The notes beneath the pieces were generated by a model. That model was not told the origin of the DNA, did no database searches, and saw only the letters and a program-made list of their open reading frames with translations. A program made the translations under genes and the position numbers. From Bimuria novae-zelandiae CBS 107.79 (taxonomy: Eukaryota; Ascomycota; Dothideomycetes; Pleosporales; Didymosphaeriaceae), in the NCBI GenBank assembly GCA_010015655.1, contig ML976779.1, forward strand, positions 1 to 64,000: a stretch of 64,000 bases of DNA, read 5' to 3'. Positions 22,259 to 34,974 of the stretch are shown here, piece after piece; the stretch's first letter is position 1, and each line of letters begins with the position of its first letter.

Positions 22259-24899
22259 GTTGGTGAGAGGGTGGGTTTGGGGTTGATGAGAGTAGGTGGG
22301 TTATAACCTTGCGCGTTGTCTCGAAGTGCCCTTCTGTCGTTACCGTTACTGTACTTATGTTATTTGTAGTATCACGTGTCAAACTCGTTGATGAAGATGG
22401 AAGTCGTCCTGCTACTTAGGTAGCCTAGAGTGGGTGGCTTTCTGGATGTACGAGACGTATATAAGAGAGCGTAGATTTCATCTCGGGAGAAGTTTGCAAG
22501 TTCATGAAAGGGTTTGCAGGTTCTGCTTTTACGTGCCATGATTTCACCAAAGACAGTAGTCTACATTGAGGCTGCTTTGGACGTATTCAGTAATATGAAC
22601 CACGCCTAGATTTCCTTCCAGGAATAGGGACACAGTGAGGGAACTCAGTTGCTCTGGCCATGTATCAACAAGAAACTTCGATGAAGCTGTGAGGACCTGC
22701 ACCGTTGCAATCATCTTTTGGTATGGAATCCCATGTCAACTGTATGCGTGGCAGTGGTATTTACAATAAAACCGACTCCCCTCTTTATGGATTCTGGGGA
22801 TAACGAAAAGCAGATAGTATGTTCAGGGCCCGTAAAGGTTGCAGACGTAATGGCGGCCATCATAGCACAGCCAATGAGAGCAAACAAATCTCGCTTATGT
22901 AATAGCGCGACTTCGCGAAATCCTCGCGCACCACAACGTCTTCGTTCTTCCACGTCCGACCGCCGCATCATGCAATAGCCCGCTTCCGCAACAAAGGCCG
23001 TTGCGATCAAATGAACCAACGTAAATTGACGGTATCTGTCTTTAATTAAAACTGAGGTAGCGCCAGTATGTTCCGGCATTGAATCAATCCCATCACGGGC
23101 ACCCTCCACAGTATACGTCGTCTCTCCTTCTCAATGAGAGGCTCGTTTGTCAATGGAGGTAGAGCGATATGTACTCCAAGTTTCGCAAGTAGTGTGATGC
23201 GTCTGCTCAGGTAGACGGGTGGCACTGGCATGGAGCTGGGGTGCTACATTTGACGGCTTGGGTCTTTTGGTTCCAGAGGTCCTGACTGAATCGTAGGTTT
23301 TGTGCAACACGGCCTTAAAGGTAGCCTGACGCTTGCTGCTTTCCCAACATCTGAAATAGGCCAGCAAAAGCCCTTGGTGCACAAAATTCGGGTCCTGGGA
23401 TGCGGCACAGCTGTTCGAGAAGCAAAACCGAGCGCTACAGAGTTGCTTCGCACGACAGCTTGCCTCAACAGAAAAACTTTACGCGTGCACGGACCTCACG
23501 CGTTCGCAGACCTCCGCGAACGCTGTATTGAATTGATGCAAGAAGTCTTACCCGTAGACCATATTGATGCGCCTGCCCGTGACGACCGGGTCACTTCAGA
23601 AACCCGGCGCAGACACTCCTTCACCGCCGGCTGTCCACGCATGGTTGAGATTCTTGCTCATCTGTGGCGTTCTCAGACGGTGTTCTCGGACGGCGTTCTC
23701 GGATGGTGACAGGCCTCAAAGCCGTGTCGTATTTTGGTGGAAAGCCCAAGCGCAGGCCGCCCACGAGAGTGTCTCATTCCCGACCACCGCCCGGTGCCGT
23801 GGCTTGCTGGAGCAAGCCTAATCAAGCCAGACAGAGTCGACCCTCACTATCTCTGAGGACGTTGTCCAGATGCCCGATTTTTGATTGGTTGAACAGTATC
23901 CAAGCAGGTTTGTGTGAAACCGTCACGGCTACCTGCTTCTGCTCCACAGAAACCAGAGACCGTGATAGGGTATTCTATTGGCTATGCAGCTAACAGGTAG
24001 CAATGCGCTACTTGTGCTTGGGGGTGCTTGGTGGTCCTGGATGGTCTTGGTTTCCTTCGTCCTCTTGGATGATATGGGCGGTCCAGAGTGGAATTTTTGC
24101 TACTCAACGCTCCTTAGTAACAATTATTTGTTGTTCGACTGCAATACTTACTTGCTGCTAAATTTTATATGTGCAAGTAACGAAAATCTCCTTTTTACGA
24201 CTCCGCTACGTCTGGGTAGGATGAGCGAGTAATTGGGACGACTGCTTCCTGTTCCTCGGCATCCTGCAGGATATCGCAGTTATCTCAACTTGACCAGCTT
24301 CTCGGTTGCCGGAATAACGTTAGCAATACCTGCGGCCACTGAGTCAAACTTGCATGAGAGTCTCAAGCTTGCTGGCATGTTGCATTCACAATATCCTGAC
24401 TTGTTAGAGAGCTGCAAAGGTGTGCTCCGCATAGCATAAATCCCCACTATGCACCGACCTTCAAATTATCGAACCGCCGGTTTCAAATCCTATATGTTGA
24501 CCGTTTGTACGCAACAACGGTCGACATCGAATTCGCCCGTCACTCCACTTCTCATCACACGGCATATCATTAGTAGCTGATTCCACCCGTCTCGACTCGA
24601 TTCAAGTATGTGTTCGATTTCTTTCGTTCATCTTGATGCGAACGGTGACTTATTTAGGTGTTTTAGGGCTTCGTGAACGAGAACTAGTCATGAAGAACCA
24701 TCCAGGGGTTACAACGCAGTGAGGGAACTCAGTTGTGTCCATACGCCTTGAAGAAAAACTGACGTTTTAGGGCTTCAATATCGACTTCTCCGAAAATTCT
24801 CTCATATGACGACTTCTATGCCCAACCAAAACGATCAAGACCAAAGCCGTACCACGCACAGAACGATAAGCTGCATTCTAGCGTAAACCATAACCGGAC
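22259..24899. other. Long gene-poor region
   Basis: No frame here has recognisable domains; the 132-codon minus frame at 23109-22711 and several plus frames near 23300-23990 look like chance. A 19-base sequence, CAGTGAGGGAACTCAGTTG, occurs at 22633-22651 and again at 24717-24735, the second copy just upstream of the decayed GTPase. Near 23680-23705 a GTTCTCGGACGGC-like word is repeated three times in tandem. Confidence 0.45.
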
Positions 24900-27380
24900 A
24901 GTGGAAGCAGACCGAAAGGTTGATGCTGCACTGGCTGCACTGCAGGCTTCCCTGAATGATCTACTTGGCACAGGCTCAACATGCCGTCCGTCAGCTTGCC
25001 GCCCAACACCAGGTAACCCGTAATACAGTTACCATTGTCGGCTACCAAGGCAAGGTAAAAAATAAATTATGTAATGCCTTACTGGACTGCACAAACCTCG
25101 CAAAGGACGACTTCGGCAGCCGGAGTGTCACTTCAGTTTCCGTAAGGTACACATGTGCGAACACATTGCCAGAAGATACGGACGGTTGTTTTGCCACTAT
25201 CGAATTCAAGAGTGAACAACAGCTTCGAGAGATGATTCACGGGTTCGTCAAAACGTAGTAGCGCATGTATCGAGTAGATGGACAAGACGGTCCCGAGTTC
25301 CAGGACTTGAAAGAAGACACAGACTATGCAATGGATCATTTACGCTGGATTTTCGGGACGGGTGTATCTGCGGAAGTCGATGAGCTCGGTCTTGAACCGC
25401 TCGAGCACCTGCTGCAAGAAGCCACTTCCAGCCAGGATTCGCTGATCGAGCATTGCCTTGATTGTGCCAAGCAAGCAATAGCCGCAAATCGAACAACTCG
25501 TATCAAATGCGGTCTCTGGCTATTCGTTAATCAGGCAGTCGTTCACATAGGCCGAAAATTGCTCGATCATGACTTCGACCTGATGGACACGGCTGGTACG
25601 TTGGTACCTCAAACATACAAAGTTTCAGTTTTTAGCAACTAACAAACATCAGGCTATGGAGACGGCAATCTTCTACGAACGGAGGCTACAGATTCCTGTT
25701 GTAGCGAAGCTCTGTGTGAGATAATCGTTTTCACTCCGGGTCGACCTTTGTCGGATGAAAATACCAATCGCTTGATAAAGGACAGCATCAGGGATCATGG
25801 AACCAAACGAACAATCTTGGTTGTTACGCAGATTGACGTATGTTACCTTTATGCGCTAGATTTCGAAGCTAACAGGCGTCTCAGAGGCTGCTTTCCCAGT
25901 AAAAAGACCTTCAGGATAAAATCTCGAAAGAGACTGGAGAACCATTCTCCACGATTCTTAGTTACTTGAATCCAGCGCGAGAAGAAATCGCCCGACTAGA
26001 GACCGATCAAGACGAGAGCGACGAAGATGCGGGAATTGCCACAGTTGAGAAAGCTGAGAAAGCTTAGAAGATACGAAAAAAATCTGTGGAACTCCGCGGA
26101 GGTGGCATATTGTCACCTATGCTCGGGTAGGCTCCAGGCTAAAATACATGCGAAGTGGAAGGAATCGCAACCCGACTGCTTCTCCAGCGATGACAGTCCG
26201 ATGGCCGTATTCTTTGTATCGCCGTGAGTGTACCTGGAATGGTGTGAGGAGTTGAAACCCAGAGATCAGCCTCTACTCAGTCCCGAAGAGATTGGAATTC
26301 CTGCAATCCGGCGACACCTGCAGACATTGTTCGCTAGAAGCGACAGGGAACGTCTTGAACTGCTTGGAGCACTGGAGAATGTGGGTCTTCTCATCGACAA
26401 GCTAGTTTCGACCGGGCAACAACTCGATTATGCGAGCATTCGAGAAGCTGTAGATGTTCCCGCCTCCCACGCACGCAATATGTTCCAAGGGGAATTCAAC
26501 ACACTGCGTGAGAAGGTGTTACACGTACCCAATAATCGACCGGAAATAAACGATGCGCGCCTCGTGAAAGGCTTACAGGATTTGGTAAAGCCATGGGGGC
26601 AGTTGAAGTGGCGGCGACTCGCAAAGTACATCGAAGATGGCGGTATTCCTCGCTACTATCGTAAACCGGCGACTGGAACGCGGAGTTGTACAACGTTTTT
26701 ACTCCACATGTCAAAGCTTGGGAAGCCACAGTCCAAGCATTATTGACAAACTTTGTCGACGCAATTGAAGAGGAAGCAAGGAAGGCATGCCGTCAAGTTA
26801 AAGATGCCATAAGATCAGCTTGCGGGAACACCAGTAATGTTGTGATCAACGACTGGGAGCAATGTCAAGAGACCATTCTCCAAGGTGTAGACACTCTTCG
26901 AAAAAACGTGTAGAGTGACTATACGACAGCGAGAAACTATATAACCTCAGTGGAAGGCAAGCAGGGTCTCACAGCAAAAATGAACCAAAAAAAATCTTCG
27001 ACGAGCTTGCGGAAATATGTGAGAAAGGCAAATACTTCCGTCTGCGGCAGGGCTTACCCTATCGGTTCGGTAAGATCGCCTACGTTGACGATTTCTTCCG
27101 ACATGCAACCGATCAGATCTTTCTTGCCGTCGAAAACAATTTTAAAAAGTTCACACGGATGTGGGGCGATCAGGTGAAGATTTTTGACAACCAGCTTTTC
27201 GTTCTCACGGAAAGATCAAACAAGGATGTGTCGGACGAAGGGCGAGTAATTCGCCAATGCTTTCTAATTTCTAGACCCAAACTCATGGACCAGATCGAAG
27301 CGATCACGAGGCTTTCGAGTACGGACAGGCGCCCTATCGATAACGCTGATATGCCTCGTCCGAAGTGGCAGAAAAGATAA
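24900..27380 (+). pseudogene. Decayed dynamin/SLIP-GC-like large GTPase
   Basis: Pieces of one protein appear in order on the plus strand but in shifting frames. First comes a helical start (VEADRKVDAALAALQASLND) and a P-loop region now reading GYQGKVKNKLCNALLDC instead of GxxGxGKS. DTAGYGDGN follows (G3 motif, restored across a normal intron at about 25595-25653), then TILVVTQID (G4-like). A long helical region follows (PLLSPEEIGIPAIRRHLQTL; LQDLVKPWGQLKWRRLAKYI; EEEARKACRQVKDAI). The C-terminal end at 27380 is YVDDFFRHATDQIFLAVENN and the following VIRQCFLISRPKLMDQIEAI. At least four frameshifts or stops separate the pieces, and the P-loop Lys-Ser is lost. The damage is ordinary indel decay, not RIP. 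The family resembles fungal homologues of the nuclear GTPase SLIP-GC; that name is from memory. Confidence 0.65.
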
Positions 27381-29788
27381 TCCAATACCGGTTGATCGTA
27401 TACACTCATGCTTGGGATCGGCTACCTCAGTATCTACGGACCAACTCTTTGACTTCCAAGGACCCTTCAGGCTTTACAAAGGTAACTTATTCGACAACAT
27501 CGCAAAAGACACTTCTTCCTCCTCGATCCATTCTCCTTCATCGCCACCCTCGCAGCTCCAGCTATATGCCCTATTAGCGTCTCCGATTTATTTCTATATT
27601 CTGGTCTTGTCACATAGGTTCCTTGTTACCAATTTACCCTCTTTATTTCTGGTCTTGGCTGGCAACTCATCGGATGTTACGCATTTCTCCACCGGGTCCC
27701 CCCGCAGAATCTCCAAAAAAAATCTTTGGGTACCGCACCGATAGCAAATGCGCAATGCTTCACCACTGGTGCAAGGAAAAGCCGGACGAACTCTACCACG
27801 GCCTTTGCACCTCCTGGCTCCCTTTCCACCTCCCGGCGGTTTTTGACCGTGGTAGGGTATGACATTATGTCACCGTTCGTGCCGCGACAGCTGAGAGCTT
27901 CGCTCCCGCGTCGCGCAAGCTGAAAAGATGAGGGTTCTCAGCGTCCAGGATACACCCGTAACTCTCGTCCGTTTGCACACCACAAGGCGAAATACTCGGT
28001 TCGCATTATTGTCGGAACCTTCGACGTGTCGGAACCCTGTAGAAAAACGGTTCGAGCGAGGATATCGGATCTGCGCTCACAACGGGCAGCGGATGGAGTG
28101 CTAGGATTGTCCTGTGTTTCGCGAAGGATATTTTCCATAGCTTATGAGAATCCAATCTTGACACTACATCATTCGAACTTTTCTCTAACCAAGTTCTGCT
28201 GATCGAATGTGCAAGCATCTGGATCCCCGATCACAACGTCTTTGGCTCCGTCAAAGATGCCGCACTCTTCAAGCGCCTCGTCTACAAACCACAGATTTCG
28301 TAGTCACTCGGTGTAGTGCCCATCTCTTTCATCACAAGGCTTGGCCAGAGGAAGGGCATGGTGAGAGCGGGGAATTAAAGTGTAGGGGTAGTAGCCAGCA
28401 CGCCTTGAGTAGGCCCGAATATCTCTGTGCAACTGCATATCCTTGTCGACCTCCCTATGAACATTCAATTCAGTAGGAGTACCGAGCCCCTTCCCCGTAG
28501 GATCGCTCAATGAAGCTGAAAACTTAGATAGACCTAGCATTACTGTCTTAACTCTTTTTTCTGAAGGTTCGTTGTGATCTTCGAAGCTCATCACTGCACC
28601 AATCCTTTTGGGTCTAGCTCAAATGGCTTCCTTCATCACGATCAGCCGCTCCTTTGCGCAGCCACACTACTTTCACAAATTTACACCACCTTACTGATTT
28701 CGGGGGACACGGAACGGGTCCATCTTGGCAATTCTTGACCGTGGACGCCGCATCGGGTGTTCTTTTGTTATCGCCAACGAGCTAAGAAGATCATGCGACC
28801 TACCTCCACATCGTAGCACTCTGCTTCATAGTGTTCCGCCACGCTCCGGCTTCCAAAAAGTGGCTCATTGGACCATCAGATATGTTTCGAAGATGCGTCT
28901 TTTTGGCTTTCAAAAGGCTGCTGAATCAGACGAACGCGACGAAGGCATTTCACGGTATGAAACCCTCAAAGCTCATCACTGCCTACTTGGGGTCTCAGCG
29001 CCCATACTGCGTTCTTTCTCTGCGTTCATACACGGGACGAAAGCCCCCTGTAGCTCCCACCTACCAAAAGAAAACCTCAAAGCTGAACTGGCCAGAATAT
29101 GCACGTCCGTATAGACGAGTCTGCGAAAGAGAACTTGAGTCTAGCCAGGAAAATGGACACAACATCTGGTTCTTCTAGAGAAGGAGAAAATACGAAGTGA
29201 CGTCTGAGTACGACATCACTAGTCCACAACGGAAAAGCTGAAAGAGCACAAAAAGTCGGCCCGGATCCCCGCAAAGCTGTATTAGAGAGTTGGCTTATCT
29301 CACCTGAGCAAAAATTAGTGTGTCCGTAGCTCATGAAACGATCCAGAAGAGCTGGCGTCTCCAGCACGCGCATGGCTGCCCGGCCGTGATCACATGCATA
29401 CATCTACGTCCGCACTACTAGCCCCATCCAACCAACTCGTTGAATCCATCTAGACAAGTATCAAGACGCACGACAATTTCACAAGCTCGCTTCAAATACC
29501 AGCGCTTACGAACTAGCGATGAACCCTGCAGCCACGAATGCCCCACCGAGCTGCCATGCTGGCGCTACGAGGAACTTACCATGGCCAGATCACGATTAGA
29601 CTTCGCCGTCGAAGAAATCTGCACTATCATTTTGTTCTGGTAACAGTCGCTATTGTAAAGTTCGGGTTAGAAATCTCCAGGTACAAAAAACGGCGATATT
29701 CCACCTTCTGTGCGGGGAACGATACGGTAGTTACGGACACCAACTCCACCACACTAAAGTCACCGCAGACCAAGAAAGAGATGGAAAA
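27381..29788. other. Gene-poor region, nothing recognised
   Basis: Short overlapping frames on both strands (for example 28725-29178) lack motifs and codon consistency. The last few hundred bases are the upstream region of the FAD oxidoreductase. Confidence 0.45.
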
Positions 29789-31445
29789 ATGGGCAGCGCT
29801 TCAGTGGATATTTACGAGGAGTTGAAGGCGCAGTTAAAGGATAGCAAGACGGAAGTTCTGCTCCCTGGTGACGGACAGCCATACGAGGAGAGTATTAAGC
29901 GCTGGAGCGAGCACTGCGAGAAACGCGCCGTACGTTGCTCCACCCAACTTTTTCTCTTCGCTCTCTGCGTAAACTGTTCTGAAACCCCATCAGGCCTGCG
30001 TAGTAAAACCCACCTCCCCCGATGCCATCACCACCACCCTACATTTTGTCAGAAAGCATAAAATTTCCTTCGTCGTCCGTGGCGGCGGCCACTCCACATC
30101 CGGCAGCAATAGCATCCTCGACAGCCTCGTCATCGACCTCTCGCTTATGCGCGGCGTCACCGTCGACGCTGACACTCAGACGATCCGTGTCGAAGGCGGA
30201 GCCCTCTGGGTCGACGTCGACGAGGAGGCCGCAAAGTACGGCCTCGCAATCGTCGGTGGAACGGTAAACCACACCGGAGTCGGAGGCCTAACGCTAGGAG
30301 GCGGATACGGGTACCTAACCGGGCGGTACGGGCTCGCCATTGACAACCTGCTCAAAGTGGAAATCGTGCTAGCGAGCGGAGAGCAAGTAGTTGCGAGCGA
30401 GACTGAATATGCGGATCTCTTCTGGGCCATGAGAGGAGCGGGGCAGAACTTTGGCGTCGTCACGGCGTTTACGTTTCGCGCGTGGCCGCAGGAGAACCCC
30501 GTATTTGCAGGGCCGCTTATCTTCTTGCCTGAGAAGCTGGTAAAGGTTGTGGAGTTCATGAATGCGTTTCATGAGAAGACGGATGGGGACCAGGTGATGA
30601 TACTAGCTATCGCGTGTCCGCCTCCGGCTCGCGCGCCGGTTGCGCTGACGATGTTGTTCCATAATGGGACGCTGGAAGAGGGACAGGCGTTCTTTAAGGA
30701 TCTTATTGATGTCGGCCCTGTGGCTAGTGCATGTCCCCCTTTAACGTGATGTTCTCTATGAGCACCCCCTAATATACACTCGCGTCGTCTAGATATGACC
30801 GGCATGATGCCCTACTCTGCCCTCAACGCCGCCATGAACCAAGGACAGGATCACGGCGGCCGCAGGATGTTCGGTGGTGGAGCATACAAGCTCCCTCTCG
30901 AGCCGAGCTCTGTGCAGAAGCTCTTCGACGAATTTATTGGATTTAGCACTCAAGAAAGGAAGAACATGCAGGATTCGTTGTTGATATTCGAGACGATCCC
31001 GTATAAGAAGGTGATAGAGGTGCCGAACGAGAAGATGGCGTTCGCCAACCGAGGGGAATATTACAACCTCGCTACGATGATCAAGTGGTACGTCTCGCCG
31101 TCTCAGCAGGGTCATAAGCGCGATAGCCATCGTTGTTACGGAAGGCGCATGTTGGGCTAACGCATACCCAGGGAGGAACCAGAGGATGACGACACAGTTC
31201 GAGAGTTTTCGCGCGGGCTTTTGAAAAAGGCAAGCCAGGCCGCTGGTGTCGTTGCGGACGAGAAGGTGCGCGCCGCAGAAGGCGTGGGTGTGTACGGCAA
31301 CTACGTCAATCCGGATGTTCCTGCGAGCGAGGTCTATGGCAGCAACGCGAAGAAGCTCACGGAGCTGAAGCACAAGTACGACCCGGACAATTTGTTTGAC
31401 GGGGATACGAGGCTGGTGCCTAGGCCGATAGTTGTTGTAAACTGA
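29789..31445 (+). CDS. FAD-linked oxidoreductase (berberine-bridge-like, PCMH-type FAD domain)
   Basis: Four exons (29789-29929, 29994-30726, 30793-31087, 31172-31445) give 480 residues; all three introns have GT/AG ends and restore the frame. The FAD-binding PCMH domain fills the first half. RGGGHSTSG carries the histidine that usually binds FAD covalently, and HTGVGGLTLGGGYGYLTGRY is the second conserved loop. In berberine-bridge enzymes this loop holds a cysteine for a second covalent bond; here it is replaced, so a single His link is expected. The C-terminal BBE segment ends with GNYVNPDVP and LKHKYDPDNLFD, the standard family ending. There is no obvious signal peptide, so it is probably cytosolic. 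Such enzymes oxidise sugars, alcohols or secondary-metabolite intermediates. No biosynthetic backbone gene is nearby, so the substrate is unknown. Confidence 0.9.
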
Positions 31446-34400
31446 GGGGCAGGTCGAGTTACGTTAATGTATGTGATGTTTGGTTGATCGGTTCACCGAG
31501 TTTGGTTTTCACACATTTGATTCGGTGTATATTTGCCCGAGGTTCGATCTCAAACCTTCTTCGTAACAACAGCTTGAATTAACTCGGCAGTGGGGTTGTT
31601 GGCAGTGCGGTACAGCAACAATCGATATCCGTTCACTCTCACGAGAAATAAACAAATCACGATACTCCTTTCACACGATCACATATTTTGGAACCATTGA
31701 CTTCATCCGTTGCTGCTGTTGTTTACGCACCGTCTTCTCTTCCTACCTCCTCTGTACACGCGTCTCGACTCAAAGTGAGGCGGAGATGCCAACGTGGATT
31801 GCAAAAGAAACATCCAACTTCCCCGGCGCTTCCCCCTATGAAAGATCATTCTGCCCACTACGTTCATTCTTGTAGGCTTCTCCGTCCCGTCCCTGCCTTC
31901 CCACGTGCCGCTCATAACTCATGCCATTCTCCGCCTCACATAGATGTCATGCAATATAAAAACGGTAGCATCCCGTAGACCCCGCAAGGAACCAGAAGAT
32001 CCCAACCACGCTTGCGGACCGCCCTCACAGTTCTTTCCTCAAGCTCATTAGTGCAGTACGGAAGCATTGCCGGGAAATCGCACCCTAGACTCCCCGTCGC
32101 TGTCACGATGCACCACTATTTCAAATACATACGGACTCCAAGAAGTAACGGTCTCAAGTCTCTCTTTAGCGTGTTATAGCTTGAAAAGTAGAACGCTAGA
32201 ACACCCGCTGTCAGTCTCCACATCCCGGTCAGATCCCAAGCCCTACAGCTATCCCAAGCCAAGCAAAGCCCAACCTCCCAACCTGCCAGCAGAGTTGTCA
32301 ACAATCAAGCGATAGGCAGATTGATGACTGGATCAGGTCTAACACGGACCTCTCTGTGGTCTTTTGGCGCTTAGTTGGGCAATCAATCTGGAGATCGCTT
32401 GATTGTTGACAACTGTGCCTGCCAGTCCTCTTTCCCAATCCACCATCCTTTATGGTTCTGCAATGCCAACAAACCCACCGGTGAAAAAGATGACACCCAT
32501 CTAGTCATGCTCGCTAAACAGCGGGTAAAGCGTAGTAGCAAATAAACGTCTTACTCATGCCGCATCCCGCATGTCATGCATCTCAGGCACGTTTCAATAG
32601 TGGAACGACAAAATCCCTACTGTACGTCTTTCGAGCAATCTGGGAGTGCCAAATGCGGTAAAAGAATGCGCTGGGAAGTTCTAATGCTGACTTGCGCTGA
32701 GGAGCAACATTAGCCGCAATTGTATATGAGCTTTTCTTTTCTCGTCAGGTACGTCCTCCCCCGTTAACTACCGACTGGTGTGAAATTTTTAAGTTTGGGG
32801 TTGCGTTTGATCAAGGTTGCCCTGGAACGTAGTAGCGGTTGAACGGATACGTCCGACGGCCAAATGCTTCGCTTAAAGGAGGTATGCCAAGTCGATCGGA
32901 GTGATCTGCATTGAAATAAGAGTAAGTCCGCACATCGGCATATGTATTGGGCCGAATGTAGGTCGACCCGCCTCTGCTTCAAGGGTATGCATGTCTCTTG
33001 GAATGAAACTTAGTCTATGCTTCAGAGCCCAACGGGCGGGAAACTCCATATCTTGGGGTAGGGCTACCGGAATCTCCGCCGTAGCATCTTCAACACTATC
33101 ACAGTACTAACTTTTTTGGGGCCTAAAATGAGGCAGTTAATATTTCCCCTGGGCTTGATTAACAAATTTCGTGGTCCACGAATGCACATCTGATTCGACG
33201 GCACAGTTGCGACAAGCTAGACACCTTTTCATTATCGAATCTCAGGGACCTGGCCACACGTTATTATTCCAGAAAGATGATGGTGCAACGGCTGCTTCCT
33301 AGGCCTCAATGACTAACAAACGGCCTGGAAGGCGGGGATCCCGGGCCATGCAGAACGATTTTTTCAGCTGTGGCTCAAAGCTGGGGGGTGGCTGAGATGA
33401 GCAAATTATCATAAGCCCAAAGAGCACTAGATTATCCCGAGGCAGTGTGGCTGCGTCTGCGCCTGCACATAAAGACGGGGTATATCGAGCCGTGCAGTTC
33501 TCGACATACTGCGCGAGCGTGTGTGACCCAAGACACGTGGAGCGAGGTGTCGAATGGGGGAGCTCGTACGGCAAGGAAGGTTTAGGCTATTCTCCGTCGA
33601 CCAACGCGTGGGATAAGAGCTGCAGGGTCCTCGTGGCACCCCAAGGCCGTTTGGCAGCAGGACGGGTGAGGTGCGAGCAGAGGTGCGACTGACTCTTCGA
33701 TTCGGCCTTGTGAACCGGTGGATATCATTGGCCCTGGCGAGAACTGACGAGAACTTAAACTGGCCGTGGCGGTAGAAAATCACCGAGAATAGCTGCACGT
33801 AGCTGTAAGGGGTAGGCTCAGTATTTGGTGGTAAAGAGACGCTCAAAGCTCTACGCGAGCTGTAATGTTACAGGCTGTGCCTGAAACATTTGTGTTGGAT
33901 CTTCTTGATTGGCGGTGCAGGCGTCGTTTCCAACCGTAGCCCACGTTAGCGCTGACGACAGCCGTACTCCATGAGGCCAGAAAGTCGATTGACTGCATTC
34001 TCAACTTTCAAGATTGCCATGGCTCACCGGAAGGCGATATCTTGGTCAAATGGTAGTCCCCAATACCCCCACAATGTGTGAGTATAAATGTATAAGTGCC
34101 CCTGATGTGTACGGTAATGAATGGAACGGTATCGAAGTGCTCGTCAATCTCATGATCGCCAGCAGGGTCTCCATTGGATCGTTGGAGGATGAATTGGCAT
34201 CGACGTTGTCGAGTCTGGTAGAACGTTCTCCCCGACAAGCGGCCGCTGTGGGCCCGCCCCAGCGGTGCAAACGCGGAGTGAAAGAACATTCGAGGAAATC
34301 TAGTTGCCGTCTGCCAGACAGCATGGATACCTAAACCAATGGAAAGGGGTGGTAATTTCCAGACGCACAGTCTCTTGGACGAGGCGACTGTGCTTTTGAA

Positions 34401-34974
34401 GCTGCGGTCAGCAAGACGATTTCGCGCAGCGAAAGCCTACACGCTGAAAGTGAGGAACGTTAGGCTTTAGGTACACATAAACACCCTACTGCCACCAGCA
34501 ATGGGCTGCAGCACCGGCGCTGCCAAGTGCATATGCCCGTGAGGGGCACAGCGAATTCGGTCGGAGAGCGTGCTTGTCGTTCCCATGTGCTTGTCCTACT
34601 CTAGGGCGGCCGTGTCTCTATCTGCAGGCGAACCGAAACGTAGCGAAGTGCGCCATGCACGACGACATAGGGCAGGCGTACTAAGCAGCGAGCGTTGCAG
34701 CGCCGGGAGACCCGCTCCAAGCCGTTCCATCCTCAATGCCGGGGCGTGCATGGGCATCGACGCCATACCGACCATGCGCGCGCAAGGTCCAGATCTCAGT
34801 CAGCCCTGGTTATTCAAATACTCCCACGCCCACTACCATCCCCAAAGTTAGCTTCGCACGACCCACGACATCTTGGAAGATTGCTCGCACCGTGAATGTC
34901 TGCCTGTCTCTTGTACATGTACGACCTGTGACATCGCCGCACTCCAACGCCCCAAACACGCAGCCAACGCCGCC
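31446..34974. other. Gene-poor region with a MITE
   Basis: Apart from the small inverted-repeat element at 32290-32417, I see no coding or RNA features. Short open frames at 31688-31978, 33427-33846 and 34008-34334 overlap one another on opposite strands and have no motifs. The last ~300 bp is the bZIP gene's upstream region; an in-frame ATG at 34873 could extend that protein. Confidence 0.45.
32290..32417. mobile_element. 128-bp hAT-type MITE with 8-bp target duplication
   Basis: The element starts CAGAGTTGTCAAC and its other end, read in reverse, is CACAGTTGTCAAC. The inverted arms run 36 bases with four mismatches, including a perfect 21-base core (32293-32313 against 32394-32414). CCTGCCAG is present as a direct repeat immediately outside both ends (32282-32289 and 32418-32425). 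Ends starting CA-G and an 8-bp duplication are the signature of hAT-superfamily insertions. At 128 bp with no coding capacity, it is a non-autonomous miniature element. Confidence 0.82.

Noticed and set aside
22711..23109. 132-codon minus-strand frame with two mildly hydrophobic stretches
   Set aside because: No supporting start context, introns or homology memory; composition is like the surrounding non-coding sequence.
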